The translations under genes and the position numbers were made by a program. From assembly GCF_000428845.1 (NCBI RefSeq), contig NZ_AUAS01000003.1, positions 310,001 to 374,000 of the forward strand: a stretch of DNA of 64,000 nucleotides, read 5' to 3'. Shown one piece after another: positions 36,581 through 45,242 of this stretch; the first letter of the stretch is position 1, and each line of letters begins with the position of its first letter. Under the pieces are notes generated by a model. It had not been told where the DNA came from. It did no database searches and saw only the letters and a program-made list of their open reading frames with translations. Origin of the DNA: Dyadobacter alkalitolerans DSM 23607 (GTDB lineage Bacteria; Bacteroidota; Bacteroidia; Cytophagales; Spirosomataceae).

Positions 36581-37456
36581 TCAGATCAGCTCAGGTGCGG
36601 TTTTATACAAATATTTTCTTTTGTATTCCAATGGCGTCATGTCCGTCACTTTCTTGAAATGCCGGTAGAAGTTAGAAACATTGTTAAAGCCGCATTCAAA
36701 GCAAATCACCTCTGTCGCCAATTTATCCTCAATTAAAAACCGGCAAGCCTGGCTGATGCGGATTTCTACCAGAAAATCATTGTAAGTCTTCTTGGTCATC
36801 AATTTGAAATAACGGCAAAAGGAAGTAATTCCCAGGTTCGCAATGGACGCGACGTCCTGCAGGGAAATGTCGTTTCGATAGTTTGAGAGCGTATAGGCGT
36901 ATATTTTATTCAGCCGCAGCGTTTCCGAATCATTGGATTTGTAAAATGCGTGTGCCGATGCAATGGTTTCCAAATCGGTCGCTTCCGCGAGAATCTTCAA
37001 GATAGAGAGCAATGCGATCAGCCTGTCCAGGTTTTGCGCATTAACAGCCGCCTTCATCAATGGAATAATGCCTTCCTTTGCTTTGCCTTTAATTAAAAGC
37101 CCCCGCCTCGCTTTTTCGTAAAGTTTGGGAATCTGATAAGCTTCGGGCAATTGCAGCAATTCACTTCCCAAGCAATTAGGCAAAAAGTGAACAATGATCA
37201 CTTCCACAGCTGTATTGCTCGAACCCTCTTCAACACGCCAGGTGTGCGGCAGGTTTTCGCCCAGCAGAATAAGCTCTCCGTCTGAAAAATTGCTGATATT
37301 ATCTCCAATGAACCGCACACCGGTTCCTTTAATCAGGTAATGAAGCTCCAATTCAGGATGGTAATGCCATACTGTGCCGAAGCCGGAATCTTTGTCGTGG
37401 CGGATGCTGAAAGAAGTCCGGGACGCAATCGGAACTTTATGAAAGTGCGGTTTCAT
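36581..37456 (-). CDS. AraC-family transcriptional regulator
   Basis: About 291 residues from ATG 37456 (MKPHFHKVP); 37498 is a less likely start. An N-terminal cupin (FGTVWHYHPELELHYLIKGTG, then GDNISNFSDGELILLGENLPHTW) would bind a ligand. The C-terminal pair of helix-turn-helix motifs ends CFECGFNNVSNFYRHFKKVTDMTPLEYKRK. It is the last gene after the symporter, aldolase and sigma-like genes on the same strand and probably controls them. Confidence 0.9.
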   Translation of the reverse strand: MKPHFHKVPIASRTSFSIRHDKDSGFGTVWHYHPELELHYLIKGTGVRFIGDNISNFSDGELILLGENLPHTWRVEEGSSNTAVEVIIVHFLPNCLGSELLQLPEAYQIPKLYEKARRGLLIKGKAKEGIIPLMKAAVNAQNLDRLIALLSILKILAEATDLETIASAHAFYKSNDSETLRLNKIYAYTLSNYRNDISLQDVASIANLGITSFCRYFKLMTKKTYNDFLVEIRISQACRFLIEDKLATEVICFECGFNNVSNFYRHFKKVTDMTPLEYKRKYLYKTAPELI

Positions 37457-37593
37457 TTTAAAATATCTTCTTGACAACATTATGTTGCCAACATTCAATC
37501 TAAAAAGATATTTTTTGGAATATCTATCTACGTTTATTGTAAAAACTTTAAAATAGTTATATCAAATCCGGCAATTATTTTAATTTACTAAGG

Positions 37594-37944
37594 TTACTTC
37601 TTATGGCTGGCAGAAAATTGCTGATTGCCGCTGAAAGAATGGATCTTGTTCAAAAATCTTTCCTTAGCCGCCGGATCGTTGTAGCGGTTCATCTGGCAAA
37701 AGATTTCACTCTTTAAATTTAAAAAAAGATAAGCCTGAAAATTTTCCTCTGCTTTAATGTCAACACGCTGGTCCCAAATTTTTGCAAAAACGCTTTCCGT
37801 AATCGTTTCAGCCTCTTTTGGATCTTTTAAAATCACTGTGCAGAATTTCACCGCAGGAAAGTAAAAGTATGAGCAAAGTTGCGTGAAAGCAGCCTCATCC
37901 CCTTGTTTGATCTGATAAAGAATGTGTTGATTTGGGAAATCCAT
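37594..37944 (-). CDS. Sigma-70 region 2-like protein lacking region 4
   Basis: 116 residues. The pattern FTQLCSYFYFPAVKFCTVILKDPKEAETITESVFAKIWDQR resembles region 2 of ECF sigma factors (core binding and -10 recognition). The protein ends shortly after, with no region 4 helix-turn-helix. No frameshifted continuation was found in the 137 bases before the AraC gene. It lies 30 bases after the aldolase gene in the same direction. It could be a truncated relic, an anti-sigma competitor or a regulator that uses another DNA-binding subunit. Confidence 0.6.
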   Translation of the reverse strand: MDFPNQHILYQIKQGDEAAFTQLCSYFYFPAVKFCTVILKDPKEAETITESVFAKIWDQRVDIKAEENFQAYLFLNLKSEIFCQMNRYNDPAAKERFLNKIHSFSGNQQFSASHKK

Positions 37945-37974
37945 AGCTTTAAGAATTAAGGGTAGAAATGGTTT

Positions 37975-38946
37975 TTATTTAACCAGGTTCTTTTTAAAAA
38001 TGCTGGTAATGCCTAATGATGCCTGTAAATGCTCCACTTCTTCCAGCAGTTCGTCCATTTGTAACTGTAATGCGGGCGTTAATGCATCCACTTCCCTTCT
38101 TGTGTAAGTGGAGATCGGGAAGCCGCGGCGTTTCAGGCTGTACTTGGCAATCGTAGGATAAGCGGAGTGGACAACGTCCATGGAATCTTCCAGAAACTGC
38201 TGCACTTCTGCAAGCGCATTTGCTGCCGCCGGATCATTGTAATGCTCACATATCCAGACGACAAGCTCCGGAAAAATATTACCCTGAATGCAGGATAATC
38301 CCGCAGCGCCCGCCCGGAGCGATGCCACTGCATTCACCATATAGGCATCGTAAAGACCAAACTTATGTCCATCCGCAACCGCTATCCGCCGCTTTACTTC
38401 ACCCAGATCCAGACTGGTATCTTTATGGTAAATGATGCGGCCCGTCGACATGAGCGTTTTCAGTATTTCACTGTTAATCAATCGTTTGTAAGGAACGGGG
38501 CATTCATACAGCCCAAGAGGAATGCTATCTGTAAGCGAGATCAGTTCAAGGACACGGTTGGTAAATACTTCATCTGATTCTGTTTCTTCGGCCATAAGCC
38601 CTGTAATGATAATTACAGCCTGCACACCGGTCGCATATATACGTTTTGTAAATGCCGCCTGCTCGGCTACACTTCCAGGAAATGTGCCCGTTGCAACCAC
38701 CGGCACCCGGCCATCCACCTGATCCACAACAGTCTGCGTCACATCCAGGCGCTCCTGCTCCGACAATTCAAACATTTCACTGGACAAGCAATTGGCAAAC
38801 AAGCCTGTTGCACCGGCTTCCAGATACAAGTCTGTTAATGCTCTTAATCCAACATAATCCACCGCTCCTGATTTAAGAAACGGGGTCAACATAACAGGGA
38901 TGAATCCTTGGGGCAATGAGTCAGAGGAGGGTGTTGCGTAGTTCAT
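37975..38946 (-). CDS. DapA/NAL-family lyase (DHDPS-like)
   Basis: 323 residues of the TIM-barrel N-acetylneuraminate lyase/dihydrodipicolinate synthase superfamily. The N-terminal GFIPVMLTPFLKSGAVD leads in. The proton-relay Tyr is in LGLYECPVPYKRL, and the Schiff-base Lys is in IIYHKDTS near 175. Members split or join pyruvate with aldehydes. The adjacent Na+ symporter suggests a catabolic role, such as a sugar acid or sialic-acid-like compound, rather than lysine synthesis. The substrate is inferred. Confidence 0.85.
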   Translation of the reverse strand: MNYATPSSDSLPQGFIPVMLTPFLKSGAVDYVGLRALTDLYLEAGATGLFANCLSSEMFELSEQERLDVTQTVVDQVDGRVPVVATGTFPGSVAEQAAFTKRIYATGVQAVIIITGLMAEETESDEVFTNRVLELISLTDSIPLGLYECPVPYKRLINSEILKTLMSTGRIIYHKDTSLDLGEVKRRIAVADGHKFGLYDAYMVNAVASLRAGAAGLSCIQGNIFPELVVWICEHYNDPAAANALAEVQQFLEDSMDVVHSAYPTIAKYSLKRRGFPISTYTRREVDALTPALQLQMDELLEEVEHLQASLGITSIFKKNLVK

Positions 38947-38970
38947 GATATTGATGTCGAATGTATTGTG

Positions 38971-40554
38971 TTAGTGTTTGTCTGCAAAAACTTCTTCTTC
39001 CGGCTGCGTTTTGTCTTTCAGCCTCGTCAGCAGCATGCCGGTTAAGAATATGGTGAGCGTGCCCACTACCATGATCATATTCTGATGCAGCGGGTTACGC
39101 AGATATTCGTACTGGTCGGGAAGTTGTGTAGAAAATGTCATCCAGATAATAACTGCAATGCCTATTAATGTGGCAGTCAGCGCTTCTGTGTTTTTAGCTG
39201 ATCTTGACACAATGCCCAGCAAGAATAACCCCAGCATTCCACCGGCGAAAATCCCCGAAAGCATCCACCACACATCCAGCACACTTTTCACCCCGATCAT
39301 CGCAATCCCCGTAATCATTCCCAGCAGTCCGAAAACCGTCGTAGAAATGTATAGCAGGCGCAACGACTCTTTTTGTGTGAGATTTGATTTGATATATTTT
39401 TGATAAATATCCACAGAGAAAACGGTTGCCGATGCATTCATGCCAGAGCTGATCGTGCTCATTGCAGCAGACATAATTGCAGCAATAATGAGTCCTAGTA
39501 AGCCCACGGGCACTTTGTTAACCATAAAATGCGGCATTACCTTATCGCCATAATCGGCTGGGGTCAATGTGGAAGCCAATTGGGCAATGGCCTGGGAAGA
39601 GCCGTTCGGCAATCGTTCTGTTGCCACTTGCATGCGTACAATGTTGAGCAGCTCAGGATTGCTTTGGTAGTACGCGTATAGACAAGATCCGAGTAAAAAG
39701 AATATCAGCGAAACGGGCAAATAAAGATAAACACAAAGCCAAACCGAACTGGCTGCCTCTTTAATCGACGAGGTCGTATGATAGCGTTGGACGTAATTCT
39801 GGTCCATGCCGAAATTGTTCAGGTTCATGAAAAACCCATATAGCAGCACCACCCAAAACGATGCTTGCGTAAAATCGGGCGCGAAACTGCCCAGACTGAA
39901 TTTGTCATTGGCCTTACCAATCTCCACGATCTTTGGAAAACCTCCGTCCATTCCTGAAACCACCAGGTAAAGAATTACAAATGCGCCCACCGTTTTGATC
40001 ACCCCTTGCACAACCTCCGTCCAGATCACCGCTTCCATGCCGCCCATTACCGTGTAAAGCACAATGCAAATACCCACTACGATCATGATCGTAGACATGG
40101 GGTAACCTGTAAGCGCCTGAAGACTTAATGCAATTCCAAAAAAGATAGAACCCATTCTAGCCAGTTGAGTAAGCAAAAAGCAGACTACGGCATAAGTTCT
40201 TGCCCAGGGACCAAATCGCTCTTCCAGATGCGTATAAGCAGAAACCGCTCCTGTATTTCTATAAAATGGAATGAAAAACTTAGTGGCAACCCAGGCAGCA
40301 AATGGCATGGATAAGCTGAAAACAAACGAATTCCAGTTGCTCCCATAAGCTTTACCCGGAACGCCTAAAAATGTATTGCTGCTTAAAAAAGTAGCATAAA
40401 TGGAGATTCCGATTGCCCAGCCGGGAATTTTGCCCGAAGCTTTCGTAAACTGGTCCGTGCTGTTATTGTTACGCGAAAAATAAATGCCGACACCAACCAT
40501 CCCAACCAGGTAGGCAATAACGATGACGAGATCGACGAATGGTAAGGATTTCAT
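38971..40554 (-). CDS. Sodium:solute symporter (SSS family)
   Basis: 527 residues with 13-14 membrane helices and the SSS signature: DQFTKASGKIPGWAIGISIYATFLSSNTFLG near the N-terminus, and VVGICIVLYTVMGGMEAVIWTEVVQG in the middle. It imports a solute with Na+, and the aldolase gene follows after 24 bases. These two, the sigma-like gene and the AraC regulator look like one catabolic operon. The solute is unknown. Confidence 0.92.
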   Translation of the reverse strand: MKSLPFVDLVIVIAYLVGMVGVGIYFSRNNNSTDQFTKASGKIPGWAIGISIYATFLSSNTFLGVPGKAYGSNWNSFVFSLSMPFAAWVATKFFIPFYRNTGAVSAYTHLEERFGPWARTYAVVCFLLTQLARMGSIFFGIALSLQALTGYPMSTIMIVVGICIVLYTVMGGMEAVIWTEVVQGVIKTVGAFVILYLVVSGMDGGFPKIVEIGKANDKFSLGSFAPDFTQASFWVVLLYGFFMNLNNFGMDQNYVQRYHTTSSIKEAASSVWLCVYLYLPVSLIFFLLGSCLYAYYQSNPELLNIVRMQVATERLPNGSSQAIAQLASTLTPADYGDKVMPHFMVNKVPVGLLGLIIAAIMSAAMSTISSGMNASATVFSVDIYQKYIKSNLTQKESLRLLYISTTVFGLLGMITGIAMIGVKSVLDVWWMLSGIFAGGMLGLFLLGIVSRSAKNTEALTATLIGIAVIIWMTFSTQLPDQYEYLRNPLHQNMIMVVGTLTIFLTGMLLTRLKDKTQPEEEVFADKH

Positions 40555-40681
40555 TAAACTTTTCGGACAATTATAACTTTATGACAAAGAAACAGGATCG
40601 AACCACTGGATTTATATGGTTTTATGCCTATTTATTGTACGATATTACCAAAGGAGAGCTGCTTTAAAAAGCACAATGTGA

Positions 40682-41365
40682 TTATTCTGCTATCTTCTTG
40701 TCTTTAAAGAAATAGCCGATGCCAATTGTCGAGACGACGATGAGGAGGATCAATATAATTTTTGTCGCTAAACCCTCATTGGGATGTTCCAGCAGATAAC
40801 GAATGTCACGCGCTTCACGCCCTGCCCAAACCGCCAGAACTGTCCGCGGAATCATTCCCAGCGTCCCGCCAGCGAGCACTTGCTTGAACCGGGCGCCAGC
40901 CATAGCGAAAAAAAGATTGGTGATGGCGAAAGGCAGAACAGGGGAAAGTTTGGCAAAAAATATCAGCCTTAATTCGTTTTGATAAAACCTGCGGAGCAGC
41001 GAGTTCACTTGCGGGTAAACCTGGATCAGATAGCCGCGGATGGAAGATGCGTGCAGGAAATTAGCAGAAGCGTAAATGATGGCGATTGCGCCCAAATTCA
41101 AGCCGAAGAGCAATGGTAATGCGGTCCATCCCAGGAAATATCCGTAAACCAATGCCAGAAACGTGGGCGGAGTAAGTGCGACTGAGGATGCCAATGTTAA
41201 TATAAGAGTGGCGATTATCCACCATTCAAAAGGCCAGCTGCGCAGCTGACTCTCATGACCAACGGCCCAGGCAGTTGCTATGGAGGTTGTAACAAGCGGA
41301 ACCACCGTCAGCAAGATGCTTATGATGACGGGTAATGACAACTTTTTTGGGGAGGAAGTCTCCAA
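40682..41365 (-). CDS. VTT/DedA-family (TVP38-like) membrane protein
   Basis: 227 residues with five or six membrane helices. The VTT domain core is visible as FLALVYGYFLGWTALPLLFGLNLG, RLIFFAKLSPVLPFAITNLFFAMAG and LGMIPRTVLAVWAG. Proteins of this group act as membrane scramblases or transporters of polyprenyl lipids. It stands alone, 83 bases from the divergent trans-sulfuration gene. Confidence 0.85.
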   Translation of the reverse strand: METSSPKKLSLPVIISILLTVVPLVTTSIATAWAVGHESQLRSWPFEWWIIATLILTLASSVALTPPTFLALVYGYFLGWTALPLLFGLNLGAIAIIYASANFLHASSIRGYLIQVYPQVNSLLRRFYQNELRLIFFAKLSPVLPFAITNLFFAMAGARFKQVLAGGTLGMIPRTVLAVWAGREARDIRYLLEHPNEGLATKIILILLIVVSTIGIGYFFKDKKIAE

Positions 41366-41511
41366 TGCTTTTCCGTTTAACTTTTAGTTCGTTCCGCGTA
41401 TATGATAACCACTTGTTTGATTAAAAGGTTTTTCCTAATCTTGACTTTATGCCTCAATGTTATGCCGCGGATGCACGGCAGCGGCGGACCGTGGCAAACA
41501 AAATCACAAAA

Positions 41512-42651
41512 ATGAAATTCGCAACAAAAGCCATACATGCCGGCGTGGAGCCGGACCCGACCACGGGCGCTATTATGACGCCCATTTACCAGACGTCCAC
41601 CTACGTGCAGGAAAGTCCGGGCAAGCACAAAGGCTATGAATATTCCCGAACCCATAATCCCACGCGAACCGCATTGCAAAATGCACTGGCCGCATTGGAG
41701 AACGGGAAACATGGCATTTGCTACGCCTCCGGACTCGCTGCCACCGACGCGGTGCTGAAATTATACAAGCCCGGCGACGAAATTATCGCCACCAACGACA
41801 TTTACGGAGGCACTTACCGAATTATGAAACGCATTTTCGAGCCATTCGGAATGGTTTTCAAATTTGTGGATATGAGCAATGTCACAAATGTGGAGAACGC
41901 GGTTTCTGAGAAAACTAAAATGATATGGATTGAAACGCCCACCAATCCGCTGCTTAAAATCGTGGACATTAAAGCCATAACCAGTCTCTGCCGGGAAAAA
42001 GGGTTTCACAGCGTTGTCGACAATACATTTGCCTCGCCCTATTTGCAGAATCCGCTGGATATGGACGCTGATATCGTCATGCATTCGGTAACCAAATACC
42101 TCGGCGGGCATTCAGACACCGTTATAGGTGCCCTAATTACAAATGATGACGAACTGGCCAAGCAATTGGCGTTCATTCAAAATGCCAGCGGGGCGGTTCC
42201 GGGTCCGCAGGATTGTTTTTTGGTTTTGAGAGGAATAAAAACATTGCATATCCGCATGCAACGGCATTGTGAAAACGCTTTGGAAGTGGCCAAATGGCTC
42301 GAAGCGCATCCCAAAGTTGGCAAGGTTTACTATCCCGGCCTGCCCACGCACCCTTCTTATGACCTGGCCAGCAGGCAAATGCGCGGTTATGGCGGCATGT
42401 TGTCATTTGAGTTAAAAAGCGATGTGTATGAAGAAGCCGTGCGCGTGATGGAAAACCTGGAAGTTTTTTCCTTGGGCGAATCGTTAGGCGGCGTCGAATC
42501 CCTCTGCACGCATCCGGCTAGTATGACGCACGCCAGCATTCCCAAAGAAGAAAGGCTCAAAACAGGCTTAAAAGACACATTAATCCGCCTTAGTGTCGGA
42601 ATTGAAGATGTTGGAGATCTGATAGCCGATCTGGAACAGGCCATCGGCTAG
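41512..42651 (+). CDS. Trans-sulfuration PLP enzyme (cystathionine gamma-synthase/lyase type)
   Basis: 380 residues from ATG 41512 (MKFATKAIHAGVEPDP); starts further upstream add a non-conserved leader. It is a fold-type I PLP enzyme: YEYSRTHNPTRTALQ and YASGLAATDAVLKLY bind PLP phosphate, TPTNPLLK follows, and the Schiff-base Lys is in HSVTKYLGGHSD. The C-terminal GVESLCTHPASMTHASIP sits at the active-site entrance. It makes or breaks cystathionine between Cys and homoserine/Met metabolism. Synthase versus lyase cannot be told from sequence here. Confidence 0.93.
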   Translation: MKFATKAIHAGVEPDPTTGAIMTPIYQTSTYVQESPGKHKGYEYSRTHNPTRTALQNALAALENGKHGICYASGLAATDAVLKLYKPGDEIIATNDIYGGTYRIMKRIFEPFGMVFKFVDMSNVTNVENAVSEKTKMIWIETPTNPLLKIVDIKAITSLCREKGFHSVVDNTFASPYLQNPLDMDADIVMHSVTKYLGGHSDTVIGALITNDDELAKQLAFIQNASGAVPGPQDCFLVLRGIKTLHIRMQRHCENALEVAKWLEAHPKVGKVYYPGLPTHPSYDLASRQMRGYGGMLSFELKSDVYEEAVRVMENLEVFSLGESLGGVESLCTHPASMTHASIPKEERLKTGLKDTLIRLSVGIEDVGDLIADLEQAIG

Positions 42652-42663
42652 GTTGTTGTTTGC

Positions 42664-42695
42664 TTTGCAATCAAAGTTCAAAAACCTTACTTTTG
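42664..42695 (+). promoter_or_regulatory. Bacteroidota promoter of the DUF3127 gene
   Basis: TTTG at 42664-42667, a 20-base spacer, and TACTTTTG at 42688-42695 match TTTG-N20-TAnnTTTG exactly. It lies 40 bases ahead of the ATG at 42735. Confidence 0.8.
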
Positions 42696-42734
42696 GCATC
42701 ACATTTTTTTCAGGCACTAAAAAATATAATCATA

Positions 42735-43088
42735 ATGGAATTAACAGGAACGGTCATCGCTTTGCTTCCCGAAGTAACAGGACAGGGAAAAAACGGAGCT
42801 TGGCGCAAGCAGGAATTCATTCTGGAAATCCCTTCTCAATATCCTAAAAAAGTATGCATTGCGCTGTGGGGAGATAAAATTGACCAGGCCAACTTGCAGA
42901 TCAACGACCAGGTGACTGCGTCTATCGACGTGGAAAGCCGCGAATACAATTCACGCTGGTATACCGAGGTTAAGGCATGGAAAGTGGACAAAGGAGGAAG
43001 CGGAAACTCAGGCTCGAACTCAGGTGGTCAGCCATTGCCACCCGTAACCACATTCAATGAAGACGAATCGGACGATCTTCCTTTCTAA
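42735..43088 (+). CDS. DUF3127 OB-like protein with SSB-type acidic tail
   Basis: 117 residues from ATG 42735 (MELTGTVIALLPEV), set by the promoter; the longer frame from 42660 crosses it. The DUF3127 domain (about 1-88) looks like a small OB fold: WRKQEFILEIPSQYPKKVCIALWGDKID, then NSRWYTEVKAWKV. A Gly/Ser linker leads to the acidic end ESDDLPF. That end is the DDL/IPF tail by which SSB recruits repair and replication proteins. I infer a single-strand nucleic-acid-binding role; no direct evidence exists here. Confidence 0.8.
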   Translation: MELTGTVIALLPEVTGQGKNGAWRKQEFILEIPSQYPKKVCIALWGDKIDQANLQINDQVTASIDVESREYNSRWYTEVKAWKVDKGGSGNSGSNSGGQPLPPVTTFNEDESDDLPF

Positions 43089-43099
43089 ACCAGCCATAT

Positions 43100-43155
43100 A
43101 AAATCCCGGCTCCGCACATTGCTATTGACAGCAGATGATGCAGAGCCGGGATTTT
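43100..43155. terminator. Terminator between convergent DUF3127 and AlbA_2 genes
   Basis: Perfect 13-bp stem (43100-43112 with 43143-43155), 30-base loop, with A and T runs at both ends. It can serve both strands. Confidence 0.82.
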
Positions 43156-43168
43156 TATTTTTTTGATG

Positions 43169-43822
43169 CTAATTGGATTGATAAGCCATTGACATCGTAA
43201 ACTTATCGATCATTTCGTGAGGATGCACTTCCAGGATCCGCGCCAGCACCATCACGACCAACGTGTTGGAAGCAATCTTTCGCGGAATTCCGGCGAAGGC
43301 AGCAAACAGATCCACCGTAACAGATTCCTTTTCGTCCAGAAGCTTCATCAGCTTTTCCTCCTTATCGCCATACTGAAAACGGATATCGCGCTCGCCTCTT
43401 CCTCTGCGCATGATTTCTTTCATTTCCCGGCTAGCTTGGATCGATTTGTCGTCAACGCGGATATAAGCCTGCCTGTTTCCCGTGTTGTCCACCACATAAT
43501 GCGGCTTATCGATGCTTTTGGGAATGGTCAGCACGAGCACATCGCGGTCCGAACTTACCGGGATCCTTTCTTTTTTGTAGCTGATTTTGGGATAGATAAA
43601 TTTGTCGATGGCCTTCGTGAGCGTGTACTCATCTTCCTCCGCATCTTTCAGGCCTTTTATCGTTTTGTCGTCTCCCACCCCGACGAAGAGTTTCCCACCA
43701 CCGGAGTTGGCAAATGCGACAACCTCACGGACGATCTTTTCCGGGTGATTGGACTTCAACTTGAATTCCAAATGTTCACCCTCACCTTTCTTAACCAACT
43801 CTTTCAACAATCGAAGCTCCAT
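43169..43822 (-). CDS. AlbA_2/Schlafen-type ATP-binding protein
   Basis: 217 residues. The AlbA_2 domain (about 1-140) shows GEGEHLEFKLKS, EKIVREVVAFANSGGGKLFVGVGDDKTIKGL and, after a beta stretch, HYVVDNTGNRQAYIRVDDKS. A C-terminal helical region may be winged-helix. Related proteins bind nucleic acids or ATP and act as transcription regulators. No partner is apparent. Confidence 0.85.
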   Translation of the reverse strand: MELRLLKELVKKGEGEHLEFKLKSNHPEKIVREVVAFANSGGGKLFVGVGDDKTIKGLKDAEEDEYTLTKAIDKFIYPKISYKKERIPVSSDRDVLVLTIPKSIDKPHYVVDNTGNRQAYIRVDDKSIQASREMKEIMRRGRGERDIRFQYGDKEEKLMKLLDEKESVTVDLFAAFAGIPRKIASNTLVVMVLARILEVHPHEMIDKFTMSMAYQSN

Positions 43823-43939
43823 CGGTTGGAATGGATAGATATCTGAACTATGATAACGCTAACAATTTACATTCCTTTTGTCAAATTAAAAAAAAAATGC
43901 GCAGCGGATTCTGTAAAAGTTTTCGGGCATTAGGACAAA

Positions 43940-43962
43940 AAAAACGGCACTGGTTAGTGCCG
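43940..43962 (-). terminator. Terminator of the DUF2795 gene
   Basis: 7-bp stem CGGCACT/AGTGCCG (43945-43951 with 43956-43962) with a 4-base loop. On the minus strand it is followed by a T-run (A-run just upstream on the plus strand), 10 bases past the stop. Confidence 0.8.
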
Positions 43963-43972
43963 TCTTCTCTAT

Positions 43973-44194
43973 CTAGTATTCATCTTCGTTGAAAAAGAAA
44001 TCGTCTTTGGTGGGATAATCGGGCCAAATCTCTTCAATGCTTTCATAAGGCTGACCGTCATCTTCAAGCTCCTGTAGGTTTTCAACTACTTCTAACGGAG
44101 CGCCTGTTCTGATTGCAAAGTCAATTAGCTCGTCTTTGGTAGCTGGCCAGGGAGCATCTTCAAGATATGACGCGAGTTCGAGAGTCCAGTACAT
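43973..44194 (-). CDS. DUF2795 family small acidic protein
   Basis: 73 residues, strongly acidic. The DUF2795 core is visible as YLEDAPWPATKDELIDFAIRTGAPLEVVENLQELEDDGQPYESIEEIWPDYPT. No transmembrane segment or signal. Conserved in Bacteroidota; function unknown. The 277 bases upstream, up to cutC, are AT-rich and hold no gene. Confidence 0.85.
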   Translation of the reverse strand: MYWTLELASYLEDAPWPATKDELIDFAIRTGAPLEVVENLQELEDDGQPYESIEEIWPDYPTKDDFFFNEDEY

Positions 44195-44471
44195 AATATT
44201 TTCGCCTATTAATAGTTACTTACTTTTCTGCAAAAGTAAAAAATTTGACATCTTTTAAAAGCTTAAAGCGAAAAAAAACAAAAATAATTGCTTCCCTCAA
44301 AATTTAATTTTCCCACAATTATTAATCTTCTATTTACCAGCCAGTTACAATATTCAAGAAGCCAATAAAGTCGCAGCAGATATGCCTAAACCTTTGTGTA
44401 CAATTCCCAGGCACTGTCTTCAATCCTGAAAACCTTTTTGTAATTTTCCCAATCATTATAAAAGCAATATT

Positions 44472-45200
44472 ATGACTATTGAAGTTTGCGCTTATTCTTT
44501 GGAATCTTGTATCAATGCACAGGCTGGCGGCGCAGGGAGGATTGAATTGTGCGGCGGACTGGGCGAAGGCGGGACAACGCCCAGCGCAGGCTTGATAGAA
44601 CTCGTAAGACAACACATTGATATTGATATTTTTGTCATGATCCGGCCCCGTGGCGGCGATTTCGTCTATGATATTTTCGAGGAAGAGATCATGCGGAAGG
44701 ATATTGACCTGGCTAAGAAATTAGGAGCAAATGGTGTCGTATTAGGCATTTTAACCAGTGACGGACAGGTGGATGTTACACGTACGAAGTCACTCGTAGA
44801 GCATGCAAAACCTATGAAAGTAACGTTCCATCGTGCATTTGACCTTACACCAGACCCGATCAAAGCATTGAAAGCAGTGATTGAAACAGGCGCTGAGCGC
44901 ATTCTTACATCCGGTCAGAAACCAACCGCAGTGGAAGGCATTGCGCTGCTGGAACAACTTTCAAAGGAAGCCGGGAATTCCATTGAAATCATGGCGGGAG
45001 CTGGCGTCAACCATAATAACGCAGCCCAATTGGCCACAGCTGGTGTACATTCGCTGCATCTGACGGCCAAAGCATTCCGTCCGGGCCGACAAAAGTACTT
45101 CCCCGCAGACATTTCAATGGCAGGAAGCGTTCCTGACGAACATTCGGTTATGTATGCCGATCTGGCTCTCGTTGAGGCTATTGTGCAAGTAGTTTCCTGA
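44472..45200 (+). CDS. cutC: CutC family protein
   Basis: 242 residues, a TIM barrel with the CutC signature: IEVCAYSLESCINAQAGGAGRIELCGGL, then GGTTPSAGLI, IRPRGGDFVY, MKVTFHRAFDLT and ILTSGQ. The family was named for copper homeostasis, but the biochemical role remains uncertain. It precedes the penicillin acylase gene by 42 bases on the same strand. Confidence 0.93.
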   Translation: MTIEVCAYSLESCINAQAGGAGRIELCGGLGEGGTTPSAGLIELVRQHIDIDIFVMIRPRGGDFVYDIFEEEIMRKDIDLAKKLGANGVVLGILTSDGQVDVTRTKSLVEHAKPMKVTFHRAFDLTPDPIKALKAVIETGAERILTSGQKPTAVEGIALLEQLSKEAGNSIEIMAGAGVNHNNAAQLATAGVHSLHLTAKAFRPGRQKYFPADISMAGSVPDEHSVMYADLALVEAIVQVVS

Positions 45201-45242
45201 TGCCGCGCGACTTTTAAAAGTGCGCTACCCAATTCTCCCTCT

